From assembly GCF_002099425.1 (NCBI RefSeq), contig NW_018344185.1, positions 1,220,001 through 1,284,000 of the forward strand: 64,000 nucleotides of DNA, in the 5' to 3' direction. Below the pieces are notes generated by a model. The model made no database searches. It was given only the letters and a program-made list of their open reading frames with translations, and was not told where the DNA came from. Source of the DNA: Phascolarctos cinereus. Taxonomy: Eukaryota > Chordata > Mammalia > Diprotodontia > Phascolarctidae. The first letter of the stretch is position 1. Every line of letters begins with the position of its first letter. The position numbers were made by a program, and so were the translations under genes. Positions 46,761 to 56,899 of this stretch are shown in pieces.

Positions 46761-47752
46761 AGACATAAATGAAAATGTCCCAGAAATAAGGAATATTACC
46801 TGAAAAATATTTATATCTTTAACTTGAGTTAAAAAAAAATCATTGATCCACTATAGTGAATGGGTTGTTCCAGGATTTGGTAGCTTTCTCAAATTACTTT
46901 AACTCTAATCATCACAGCTCAGTCAAGCAGTATGCTGGCTGTCCATGGAGTAGAATTCAGGAACAGCTTTTAGTTGCCAATGAAAATAACTGGTTATGTA
47001 TAGACAGAAGTTGGTACATTACAGGCACTCAATGGTTGTTCAAAAGCTTATTAAGGGACCATAATATTCCTCCGAATCAGCAAATAGCATCCTCATCTTT
47101 TTAATGGCTTTTTTGGGGGGTTGATGCAATATCATAGTCATCAGCAGGTGGCAATTTTTAGATTACTGTGGCAAATCCTTTTGACAGTATTCAATGCCTT
47201 TGAAATTCTACTATATTCTAACAGCATTTTCCATGTTCCTTTTCAAGGTCTCCCAGCATAGCTGCATAAAATAGATTGAGTAAACTGAACCCATTATGCA
47301 ATTGATCCTCACTCCATTAATCACATGAAATGGCTTCGACAGGCCACAATCAACTCCATACCATTGTGGAATAACCTTAGGAGCCTGAATCCCCCATAGC
47401 AAGTGCTTTGATAAGGTCAGTGAGCAAAGTTTGGAACTCTTGATACAGTTTCTTGCACTTTGCCAGGCAGAAAAGCTCATGCATTGAGCCCTAAATTATG
47501 GCCTAAAGCTACATTATGATGTGAGGCCTCCACAGCTGGAGACACTCCAAAAGACCATCTAGGAGAACTGCCAACAACAGAATAAGCTGAGATACCCTGA
47601 TGGATAAGTAAGGTTGCTGATAACTTTGCATCTAACAAATAGAGATGAGGTTCTATAGCACTGCATTACCTTTATGGACAATTTTAGATTTTCAATGTGC
47701 AGTAGTAAAAAGCATGGCATAGTCAGAGACAAGAAATGTGTTCAAATCCTGC
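46761..47752. other. Unassigned DNA, no gene called
   Basis: About 1 kb without a repeat I can name. Frames of 82 codons (46,856-47,104, +) and 89 codons (47,480-47,211, -) have no recognisable motif. It could hold an old, unlisted repeat. Confidence 0.35.
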
Positions 47753-47760
47753 TCCAATAC

Positions 47761-47811
47761 ATATTATTATTATTATTATTATTGTTGTTGTTGTTGTTGT
47801 TGTTGTTGTTT
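47761..47811. repeat. (ATT)n/(GTT)n microsatellite
   Basis: About seven ATT-type units are followed by about nine GTT units, at the poly(A) end of the adjoining minus-strand SINE. Confidence 0.95.
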
Positions 47812-47953
47812 TTGGTAAGGCACTTGGGGTTAACTGACTTGCCCAGGGTCACACAGCTAGTAAGTGTCAAGTGTCTGGTCTGAGATCAGATGTGAACTCA
47901 GGTCCTGTTGACTCCAGGGCCGGTGTTCTATCCATTGTGCACCTAGCTACCCT
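47812..47953 (-). repeat. tRNA-derived SINE (WSINE1-like)
   Basis: It has 'cttgcccagggtcacacagc' and ends in 'cacctagctaccc'. TCCAATAC (47,753-47,760) and TCCGATAC (47,954-47,961) flank it together with the microsatellite, which suggests that the repeat grew from the SINE tail. Confidence 0.88.
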
Positions 47954-48211
47954 TCCGATACTTATTAATGGAGTTAAATGACAACAAGCAAATTGTTTCA
48001 CCTGAGATTCAGTTTTCTCATCTATAGTACAGTGCCTAGAACAAACTAGGAATTTAATAAATGTTTGTTTGTTGATTAATATATAAAAAGGAGATAATAA
48101 TACTTACATTTATTTCTTAATGTCTCATCTATAATCTCCTTGTGTGCAGAAATCTCACATTGAATGAAGTGATAAATAAAATATCATTAAGCACTTAGTA
48201 TGTGCTAAACA

Positions 48212-48458
48212 GGGATTGCTAGATGATGCAGTATATAGACAGCCAGTCCTGGAGTCAGGAAGACCTGAGTTCAAATCCAGACTCAGACACTTATTACCTG
48301 TGTAACCCTGGGCAAGTTACTTAACTCTATGTGACTCAGTTTCCTCATATTTAAATGAGTTGGAGAAGGAAATGGTAAACCACTTTGGTATATTTGCCAA
48401 GAAAAACCTAAATAGTGTCACAGAGTTGGACATGACTGAAATGACTCAACAATAACAA
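48212..48458 (+). repeat. Mar1-type CORE-SINE with RTE-like tail
   Basis: A tRNA-like head ('gaagacctgagttcaaatcc'), a CORE part and a BovB/RTE-like end ('cagagttggacatgactgaa', then 'caacaataacaa') follow in order. ATGTGCTAAACA at 48,200-48,211 and 48,459-48,470 is a perfect 12-bp target duplication inside an L2-like fragment (48,178-48,199 and 48,471-48,500). Confidence 0.92.
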
Positions 48459-48661
48459 ATGTGCTAAACAAATTTTAAGTTCTAGGAAAACAAAGTAAGA
48501 AAAAAAAAGGCCTTAACACTGATGCCTTATGAATTTTTACCACAATATATTCCACGTATGAGACCAGGGGGAGGGAGGAAGGGTTCAAATCGAGATGTGG
48601 AAATTCAACTGATCTAGATTGTCAGAGGCTTGTCAGTTGCTGACAGTTTTAGTGAGTTGCT

Positions 48662-48678
48662 TATGGCATTAAAATCTT
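48662..48678. repeat. Left target-site duplication of HAL1-like element 1
   Basis: TATGGCATTAAAATCTT, identical to 51,631-51,647. Confidence 0.95.
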
Positions 48679-48699
48679 TTTTTTTTTAAATACACATTT

Positions 48700-49065
48700 A
48701 TTTATTTTTAGTTTTCAATATTCACTTCCATAAGTTTTTGAGTTCGAAATTTCTCACCTCCCCCCACCCCAAGATGGCATGCATTCTGAATACCCCTTCC
48801 CCTGGTCTGCCTTCTCTTCCTTCTCTCCCCCCTCCCTTCTCTTATCCCCTTCCCCTTCTGTTTTCCTGTAGAGCAGGATAGACTTCTGTACCCCATTTCC
48901 TGTATTTCTTATTTATCAGTTGTATATGAAAACTCTGACTTCCAAATTTTCTCCCTTCCTCCCTCCCCACCCACCCTCATTGAAAAGGCAAGCAACTCAA
49001 TATAGGTTATACATGTGCAGTTATGCAAAACACTTCCATAATAAACATGTTGTGAAAAACTAACT
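48700..49065 (-). other. Doubled L1 3'UTR module in HAL1-like element 1
   Basis: 48,700-48,788 ('cacttccataagtttttgag', 'caagatggcatgcattctga') and 48,908-49,062 ('ctgacttccaaattttctcc', 'gcaagcaactcaatataggt', 'taataaacatgttgtgaaaa') each resemble an L1 3'UTR such as 37,541-37,690 or 5,755-5,960. About 120 bp of pyrimidine-rich sequence lies between. The same double arrangement occurs at 51,828-52,218. Confidence 0.65.
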
Positions 49066-49486
49066 CTATTTCCCTTAATCCTATCCTGCCCTCCCATTTA
49101 TTCTAGTCTTTCTTTTCACCCTGTCCCTCCTCAGAAGTATTTGCTTCTGATTACCCTCTTTCCCAACCTGCCCCCCTCTCTATCACCCCACTGCTCTCTT
49201 GTCTCCTTCTCCCCCTATGTTCCTGTAGGGTAACACAAATTTCCATACCCAACTGAATGTGTATGTTATTCCCTCCTTAAGCCAAATCCTATGAGAATAA
49301 GATTCACTCATTCCCTCTCACCTTCCTCTGTTTCCCCTCCACTGTGAGAGACTTTTCTTTTGTTTTTTTTTGTGAGATAATTTACCCGGTTCTACCTCTC
49401 CCTTTCTTCTCCGAGTATCATCCTCTCTCATCCCTTAATTTTGTTCTCCACATATGACTCCTTAATCTTCACCTCACCCTGTGCCC

Positions 49487-49555
<69 letters not shown>

Positions 49556-49571
49556 ATATATATATATATAT
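49487..49571. repeat. (TCTA)17 followed by (TA)n
   Basis: Seventeen uninterrupted TCTA units (49,487-49,554) and then about eight TA units. The matching place in the sister element (52,643-52,654) has only three units. Confidence 0.97.
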
Positions 49572-49710
49572 ACATACACACATTGTTTTCCTTCAACTAC
49601 CCTAATACTGACAAAGTTCTCATGAGTTACAAATATCATCTTTCCATGCAGGAATGTAAACAGTTCAATCTTAATAAGTCTCTTATGATTTCTCTTTCCT
49701 GTTTACCTCT

Positions 49711-50802
49711 TCATGTTCCACTGGAGTCCCATATTCGAAAGTCAAATTTTCTGTTTGGCTCTGGTCTTTTCATCAGGAATGCTTGAAAGTCCTCTATTTC
49801 ACTGAATGACCATTTTTTCCCCTGAAGGATTATACTCAGTTTTGCTGGGTAGGTGATTCTTGGTTGTAATCCTATCTCCTTTGCCCTCTGGAATATTATA
49901 TTCCATGCCCTGCGGTGCTTTATTGTAGAAGCTGCTAAATCTTGTGTTATCCCGATTGTGTTTCCACAGTACTTGAATTGTTTCCTTCTGGCAGCTTGTA
50001 AGATTTTCTCCCTGACCTTGGAACTCTGGAATTTGGCTACAATATTCCTAGGAGTTTTCCTCTGGGGATCTCTTTCAGGAGGAGATCTGTGGATTCTTTC
50101 CATTTCTACTTTGCCCTCTGATTCTACTATATCAGGGCAGTTTTCCTTGATAATTTCTTGAAAGATGATGTCTAGGCCCTTTTTTTGATCATGGCTTTCA
50201 GATAGTACAATACTTTTTAAATTCTCTCTCCTGGGTGTATTTTCCAGGTCAGTTGTTTTTCCAATGAGATATTACACATTGTTTTCTAATTTTTCATTCT
50301 TTTGGATTTGTTTTACAGTGTCTTGATTTCTCATAAAGTCACTGTCTTCTAATTGCTCTATTCTAATTTTTAAGGAAGTATTTTCTTCAGTAAGCTTTTG
50401 GACTTCCTTTTCCATTTGGCCAATTTTGCTTTTTAGGGAATTTTTCTCCTCGTTGGCTTTTTGGACCTCTTTTGCTGTTTTGGTTAGGCTGTTTTTTAAG
50501 GTGTTACTCTCTTCAGTATTTTTTTGGGTCTCCTTTAGCAAGCTGTTGACTTGTTTTTCATGATTTTCTTGTATCACGCTCATTTCTCTTCCCTGTTTTT
50601 CCTCTACTTCCCTTACTTGCTTCTCCAAATCCCTTCTGAGCTCTTCCAAGGCCTGGGACTGATTCATATTTTTCTTGGAGGCTTTGGATCTAGGAGCTTT
50701 GACTTTGTTGTCTTCTGGTTGTATATTTTGATCTTCTTTTTCACCAAAGTAAGATAATATAGTCTGACTCTTTTTGTGCTGCTTGCTTATGATCCCAGCC
50801 AA
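49711..50802 (-). pseudogene. HAL1-like ORF1, 363 codons with one internal stop
   Basis: The RNA-binding ORF1 protein starts at 50,802 (MAGIISKQHKKSQTILSYFG). Residues about 45-165 are a glutamate/lysine-rich coiled coil (for example EKQVREVEEKQGREMSVIQE). An RRM follows and then a C-terminal domain (NIVAKFQSSKVREKILQAAR) ending in DSSGT. The whole 1,092-base span is one frame interrupted once, by TAA after codon 176 (about 50,274-50,272), where the sister copy at 53,36x has a lysine codon. Length and domain order are normal for L1 ORF1. The close-to-intact frame suggests a fairly recent insertion. Confidence 0.88.
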
Positions 50803-50931
50803 TTACTTGAGTTGTAAACTCCTTCTTAAGGTAAGAGTCTGCTTCCAATGTGGAGAGTGTACTGTCCCAAGCTTCAGGGGTTTGTGTAGCTGTTTTCAGA
50901 GATACTTGTAGGGACCTGTAAATTTTCAGTT

Positions 50932-51477
50932 CTACCAAGGTGGTATTATAAGGGGCAAGATGTTTACTCCTTTCCTGGCCTGTGACCACAGGTATTCCTT
51001 TTTGTCCAGTAACTGTGAGGAGGGGCTCCTTTCTACAGCCACTACAAGCTCCACCATGCCAGCGCTCCTCCTCACCCCAGCACTGCCGCCCAGAACTGTG
51101 ACCCAGATCCCACACACGGGCAAAGCAAGAGATTCCTGCCTCAGCACTGGCAAAGAGATCCCTGAAGTCCCTCTCTGGTTATCCACTGGATTCCCCCTCA
51201 GTCTGTGGGCTGGAAGCTCGGGACGCAGCTGCTCACCCCAAGGCCACGCTCTTGGTGAATGGAGCTGAAACCCCACATTCCTCTCTGACCACCGACAGAA
51301 ACAGAATTTTCCCACTGACCTAATTTGTCTTTGGCATTGGTGGATTGAGGAGTCTGGAAACCTCCACAGCTGCCTGCGATTCCGTCCTCTGAGGCCTGCT
51401 CCAGGTTTGCTGCGGCCTGTGCGCCCAAGCTGTGCTGCGCTCCCAGCCCGGCGCAATACACCTTTCTGATCAATCAT
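50932..51477 (-). other. 181-codon open frame in the HAL1 5'UTR
   Basis: The sense strand of the element's 5'UTR has an uninterrupted ATG frame (MIDQKGVLRRAGSAAQLGRT onward) that ends upstream of ORF1. The region is GC-rich, so long frames arise easily by chance. I recognise no domain, and the sister element does not show the same frame at this length. Confidence 0.25.
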
Positions 51478-51615
51478 CCAGGTTGTCTTGGGCTGGAAAT
51501 TTGTTTCACTCTGTCTTTTTTTGGGTTCTGCTGCTTCAGAATTTCTCTAGAGCCATTTTTTATTGTATTTGGAGGGATTTAGGGGAGAGCTCAGGCAAGT
51601 CACTGCTTTCACTCT

Positions 51616-51623
51616 GCCATCTT
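51616..51623 (-). promoter_or_regulatory. YY1-like site at HAL1-like element 1 5' end
   Basis: The plus strand reads GCCATCTT, seven bases inside the 5' terminus. It has the same position and sequence as the site at the nested L1 and the mini-L1. Confidence 0.45.
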
Positions 51624-51630
51624 GGCTCCG

Positions 51631-51804
51631 TATGGCATTAAAATCTTACGTGACTTGTTCTCAGTCCCACTCTGAGTGTGTAGAAGAGGTGAAGCTTGAG
51701 GTCAGGTTTTCCTGACTTTAGGGTCAGCCTTCTACCCTCCACGGTATGTTGCCTTTTAAATTGCCTATAAAAAGGGCTTAATAATTTTTGCATTCAATGG
51801 ATTT
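51631..51804. other. Spacer between the two HAL1-like elements
   Basis: It begins with the 17-bp duplication (51,631-51,647). 51,655-51,760 looks like a degenerate antisense SINE head ('gaggtcaggttttcctgact'). Confidence 0.6.
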
Positions 51805-54740
51805 TTTTTAATATAAATTTATTTATTTTTAGTTTTCAATATTTACTTCCACAAGATTTTGAGTTCCAAATTTTCACACCATCTCACCCCTCCCCACACC
51901 CCAAGATGGCATGCATTCTGAATACCCTTTCCCCTAGTCCTCCCTCTCCTTCTATCTCTCCCTTCCCTTCTCTTATCCCCTTCCCCTTCTGTTTTCCTGT
52001 AGGGCAGAATAGACTTCTGTACCCGATTTCTTGCATTTCTTCTTTCCCAGTTGCATGTAAAAACATTTTTTTTAAACCATGTGTTTTTAAAACTTTAGGT
52101 TCCAAATTTTCTCCCTTCCTTCCTCCCCACCCACCCTCATTGAAAAGGCAAGCAACTCAATATAGGTTATACATGTGCAATTATGCAAAACACTTCCATA
52201 GTAGACATGTTGGGAAAAATCTAACTCTATTTCCCTTAATCCTATCCTGCCCTCCCATTTATTCTATTCCTTCTTTTGACCCTAACCTTCCTCAGAAGTA
52301 TTTGCTTCTGATTACCCCCTTTCCCAATCTGCCCTCCTCTCTATCACCCCCCTGCTCTCTTGTCCCCTTCTGCCCCTATTTTCCTGTAGGGTAAGACGGA
52401 TTTCCATACCCAACTGAATGTGTATGTTATTCCCTCCTTAAGCCAAATCCTATGAGAATAAGATTCACTCATTCCCTCTCACCTTCCCCTGTTTCCCCTC
52501 CACTGTAACAGACTTTTCTGTTTTTTTTTGTGAGATAATTTACCACATTCTACCTCTCCCTTTCTTCCTCTCTGAGTATCATCCTCTCTCATCCCTTAAT
52601 TTTATTCTCCAGATATTACCCCTCAATCTTCAACTCACCCTGTCTATCTATCTATCTGTACATACATACATATAATTTTTCCCCCTCCAACTACCCTAAT
52701 ACTGACAAAGGTCTCATGAGTTATAAATATCATCTTTCCATGCAGGAATGTAAACAGTACAACCTAATAAGTCTCTTATGATTTCTCTTTCCTGTTTACC
52801 ACTTCATGTTCCACTTCAGTCTTGTATTTGAAAGTCATATTTTCTATTCAGCTCTGGTCTTTTCATCAAGAATGCTTGAAAGTCCTCTATTTCACTGAAT
52901 GACTATTTTTTCCCCTGAAGGATTATACTCAGTTTTGCTGGGTAGGTGATTCTTGGTTGTAATCCTATCTCCTTTGCCCTCTGGAATATCATATTCCATG
53001 CTCTGCAGTCCTTCAATATAGAAGCTGCTAAATCTTGTGTTATTCTGATTGTGTTTCCACAATACTTGAATTGTTTCTTTCTGGCAGCCTGTAATATTTT
53101 CTCCTTCACCTGAGAACTCTGGAATTTGGCTACAATATTCCTAGGAGTTTTCCTTTGGGGATCTCTTTTAGGAGGAGATCGGTGGATTCTCTCAATTTCT
53201 ATTTTACCCTCTGGTTCTAATATAACAGGGTAGTTCTCCTTGATAATTTCATGAAAGATGATGTGTAGGCTCTTTTTTTAGACATGGCTTTCAGACTGTC
53301 CAATAATTTTTAAATGATCTCTCCTGGATCTCTTTTCTAGGTCAGTTGTTTTTCCAATGAGATATTTCACATTGTTTTCTATTTTTTTATTCTTTTGGAT
53401 TTGTTTTACAGTGTCTTGATATCTCATAAAGTCACTAGCTTCCAATTACTGTAATTTTTAAAGGAAGTATTTTCTTCAGTAAGCTTTTGGACTTCCTTTT
53501 CCATTTGGCCAATTTTGCTTTTTAGGACATTTTTCTCCTCGTTGGCTTTTTGGACCTCTTTTGCCATTTGGGTTAGGCTATTTGTTAAGGCGTTATTTTC
53601 TTCAGTATTTTTTTGGGTCTCCTTTAGCAAGCTGTTGACTTGTTTTTTCATGATTTTCTTGCATCACTCTCATTTCTCTTCCCAGTTTTTCCTCTACTTC
53701 CCTTATTTGCTTCTCAAAATCCCTTTTGAGCTCTTCCAAGGCCTGGGACTGATTCATATTTTTCTTGGAGGCTTTGGATGTAGGAGCTTTGACCTTGTTG
53801 TCTCCTTCTGGTTGTATATTTTGATCTTCTTTTTCACTAAAGTAAGACAATATAGTCTGACTCTTTTTGTGCTGCTTGCTCATGATCCTGGCCAATTACT
53901 TAAGTTTTAAACTCTTTGTTAAGGTAAGCGTCTGCTTCCAATGTGGAGAATGTACTGTCCCAAACTTCAGGGGTTTATACAGCTGTTTTCAGAGATACTT
54001 GTAGGGACCTGTGAATTTTCAGTTCTTGCAAGGTGGTATAATAAGGGGCGAGAGGTGTTTACTCCTTTCCTGGCCTGTGCTCTGGGCTATTAGTGACCAC
54101 AATCACTCCTTTCTGCCCCAGAACTGTGAGGAAGGTTTGCTCTCCACAGCCACTACAAGATCCACATCTTGTACCAGTGCTCCTCCTAGCTCCAGGACTG
54201 CTGCCCAGAACTGTGACCCAGATCCAAGCACGGGCAAAGCAAGAGATTCCTACCTCAGCACTGGGAAAGGATCCTTACAATCCCCCTCTGATCAGCCACT
54301 CAGTTCCATCTCAGTCTGTCGGCCAGAAGCTCAGGACACAGCCACCGCCCTGGGGCCCGCGCTATGTGCTCTGGAACTGGCTGTGAGATCTAGTTCCACT
54401 CTCACTGCAGAAACAGATTTTTCCCACTGACCTTCTAAGTTGTCTTTGGCGTTCGTGGGTTGAGAAATATGGAAACCACCGCAGCTACCAATGATTCAGT
54501 CCTCTGAGGCCTGCTCCAGGTTCGCTGAGGCCTGTGTGCCCATGCCGTATTGGGCTCCTCTCACCACCTGGCACGATCTACCTTTCTGATCAATCACCCA
54601 GATTGTCTTGGGCTGGAAATTTGCTTCACTCTGCCTTTTTGTGGGTTCTGCTGCTTTGGAATTTGTTTAGAGCCATTTTTTACAGATATTTGGAGGGGTT
54701 TGGGGGAGGGCTCAAGCAAGTCACTGCTTTCACTTGGCCC
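51805..54740 (-). mobile_element. HAL1-like element 2, end to end
   Basis: It has the same layout and strand as element 1 over 2.94 kb: 5'UTR (54,740 to about 53,900), ORF1 (53,895 to about 52,814), inter-ORF-type region, and the doubled 3'UTR (52,218-51,828). CATTCAATGGATTT (51,791-51,804) and CATCCAATGGAATTT (54,741-54,755) look like an imperfect target duplication. The extreme 5' end is slightly eroded, since the YY1-like motif is missing. Greater divergence than element 1 suggests an older insertion. Confidence 0.83.
52814..53895 (-). pseudogene. HAL1-like ORF1 of element 2 (broken)
   Basis: It begins at 53,895 with MARIMSKQHKKSQTILSYFS, has the same coiled coil (EELKRDFEKQIREVEEKLGR) and C-terminal domain (EKILQAARKKQFKYCGNTIR at about 53,100), but is split into at least three open pieces by stops and at least one frame change near 53,610-53,650. 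Confidence 0.85.
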
Positions 54741-54755
54741 CATCCAATGGAATTT

Positions 54756-55034
54756 AACTGGATTTTTGCAATCCTGAAAATATGAAAGCACAAATTTGTT
54801 TTACATATAAGTATGATTGAGATACCCATGGTGTCCTCTTAGAATTTTGGGGGAATGTGAAGAACATTTTCACTTTGTGTGAAAATGTTTGAGACCTTCA
54901 CCTATCCATTGACTCATTATTCTGTTCATACACTCCAAAGATATTTATTGAAGCAAAAACACTAAAGTAATTGAAATAATAAAGTTATAATATGGCTTAG
55001 AAAATAACTGTTACTTAGGAAGTAATCATCATCA
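54756..55034. other. Unassigned AT-rich DNA
   Basis: No gene or repeat is recognised. Confidence 0.4.
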
Positions 55035-55165
55035 TCTTCAGTAAACATTAGTAAGTACCTACTATGTGTCAGGCACTTTGCTAAGCATTGGGGATTGGAA
55101 TGAGAAAAATAAAGATAGTCTCTGCTCTCAGGTAGCTTACAATCCAATGGGGAAAGCAAAACACA
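55035..55165 (-). repeat. L2-like fragment
   Basis: 'ctactatgtgtcaggcactt', 'gcattggggattggaatgag' and 'ggtagcttacaatccaatgg' are typical of this family. Confidence 0.6.
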
Positions 55166-55244
55166 CAAAAGAAAGCTTAAAATGGTGGGAAAAGGTATTC
55201 AATTCCGGCAAATGATGCAGAAATCCAAAGGAATACAGCATGAT

Positions 55245-55495
55245 GATAATAATTTTAATAGCTTTCAGTTATACAGTATTAAAAGTTTCAATGTTCTTTA
55301 CACATATTCTCTTATTTTATCCTTATAACATCCCTTTAAAGTTGGTGTCACGATTATCCACATTTTCATGATAACAAAGAAGTTATCTGATTTTCCCAGG
55401 GTTACACAGACAAGCTAGTAACTGTCTGAGGCAGGATTTGAACCCAGGTTTTCCTGACCCCAAGTCCAGAACCCAATCTACTACCTAACTTCTTG
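55245..55495 (-). repeat. MIR3-like SINE
   Basis: 'ttacacatattctcttattt', 'ttttcccagggttacacaga' and 'gaacccaggttttcctgacc' read as an antisense MIR3-type element. Confidence 0.7.
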
Positions 55496-55594
55496 TATCC
55501 AATTAAATTGAAAATGCATATAAAAATACAATGCCAAAATAAAGTATCCTCTCAATAGATAGAAAAATAGAATAAGTGTACCCTTAACAGAACT

Positions 55595-55850
55595 TTAGCT
55601 AGAGGATAGGGAGTTAGTTACTTGTTAAGTGATGAAGACCTAGTTTCAACTCTCACCTTTGACACATTCTGGTTATGTGACCCTGTATGAGTTGCTTAGT
55701 ATCTTAATGCACCACCAACCTCCTCCCCCTACTCTTGAAGACTATAAGTTTACAACAGTTGCTGGCATGTACTTTGAGAGAAAGTTTCCATACTTGAAGT
55801 TCCTTACACCCAATAAAATCAAAGATTTGGGATAGCAGCAAAAAGACATG
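55595..55850 (+). repeat. CORE-SINE (marsupial or therian type)
   Basis: 'cttgttaagtgatgaagacc', 'ggttatgtgaccctgtatga', 'gaagactataagtttacaac' and 'aagttccttacacccaataa' follow a SINE with a tail unlike the Mar1-type above. Confidence 0.65.
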
Positions 55851-55859
55851 TAAAGCAAT

Positions 55860-56030
55860 AGATTGAACATCAAGAGACCTGTTTTTATTCCCAGCTCCAC
55901 TACCAATTAGCTGTATGATCATGGACAAAAACCTCCGGGTTTCAATTTCCACATCTATAAAACCAAATGGATAAGGTAAGATGTCCTCTAACATTTTTGA
56001 AATTTTATCACTCCTGGAACATATTTGAGG
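55860..56030 (+). repeat. MIR-like SINE
   Basis: 'gacctgtttttattcccagc', 'gctgtatgatcatggacaaa' and 'ggtttcaatttccacatcta' follow MIR head-to-CORE order. Confidence 0.65.
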
Positions 56031-56104
56031 ATCAAATTCATTCCATGGGCTTCTTCTGCTAGGAAGCAGAGTCCAAGTTGAAATGCATTTTATGAATAAA
56101 GATG

Positions 56105-56500
56105 GAAGCAAATTGGCTGCTTAACATGCTTCAGTGGTCATGCCTTCCCATGTGGCATTATTTCTTAAAGGAGTGTGACTTGGGATAATCCTGGTACAGT
56201 ATAATCATTCTGACAATCAATCAAATGCTGCCTTTTGTCTGGGGCCAAAACAGTAATTAGGGGAGACAAGGCAATCTAGCCCCTTAAACATTTGTTTTTA
56301 AATATTGAGGATATTTTTCTCCTTGCTTTTGCATGTTTTTAACAGAACAAATTGTGTAACAAAGGCAACATTTAATGTAACATAGGAACACCTTTTCTTT
56401 CACCAAATAGATCTAATTACAGTGAAACACAAACAAAAATTCAAAGGAATAGACAATTATTTAGAAACAGTCAACAAGATCTCAGTTCCTAGGGTTTTAG
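56105..56500. other. Possible conserved noncoding element
   Basis: This block is non-repetitive, has no microsatellite and contains homeodomain-type cores in ordered sequence ('cagtaattagggg' near 56,250 and 'tctaattacagtg' near 56,412), with several runs typical of enhancers. No coding frame is seen. The call is an impression from composition, not an alignment. Confidence 0.3.
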
Positions 56501-56564
56501 AAAAAAATATATATATCTTTGTAGAACCATAGAGGTGAAAAGGACTCAATCAAATCATAGAATT

Positions 56565-56690
56565 TATTAATTAACATTTAATTAAGTGCTAACTATGTGC
56601 CTGGGACTGTGCTTAAACACTGGGGATACAAATACAAAAGCCAGATAGTCTCTTCTACAAAAGTTAATGGAGAAGAATAAATTGAAGAAT
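56565..56690 (-). repeat. L2-like fragment
   Basis: 'ttaagtgctaactatgtgcc' and 'acactggggatacaaataca' match the family at 55,035-55,165. Confidence 0.6.
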
Positions 56691-56899
56691 AGTGACCAGG
56701 GAAGGGTTGGTCTAGCTAATTATAGGGATGCTGAGGGGAATAATAGGACATTCAAATAGGAAAGTCAGAAACATTGAAAAGTTAATTTGATTATAGGACC
56801 CTAAGCAATGGCTAGAAAGGTGGGGTAGAGTGGCTTAGTAGGAAGAGTACAGGCCTGACAATGTAAAACATGGTTGAAGGAAAAGAGCATGGGTATTTT

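Larger units (their letters stand above)
48679..51630 (-). mobile_element. HAL1-like element 1 (L1 derivative with ORF1 only), end to end
   Basis: The 2.95 kb element has a GC-rich 5'UTR (51,630 to about 50,803), ORF1 (50,802-49,711), an inter-ORF-type region with a large (TAGA)n (49,710 to about 49,080) and then L1 3'UTR sequence to an A-rich end at 48,679. No ORF2 sequence is seen between the inter-ORF and 3'UTR parts. Perfect 17-bp target duplications show a single insertion of this ORF2-less form. HAL1 elements are known ORF1-only relatives of L1 and must borrow the L1 reverse transcriptase. Confidence 0.88.

Noticed and set aside
51906-52394. 162-codon proline/serine-rich frame on the plus strand
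   Set aside because: It is the antisense of the purine-rich inter-ORF and 3'UTR part of HAL1-like element 2; the composition explains the frame.
54011-54430. 139-codon frame on the plus strand
   Set aside because: It is antisense to the GC-rich 5'UTR of HAL1-like element 2 and overlaps another frame; I see no reason to call it a gene.
55704-56111. 135-codon minus-strand frame
   Set aside because: It runs across two SINE-type repeats in antisense and has no recognisable domain.
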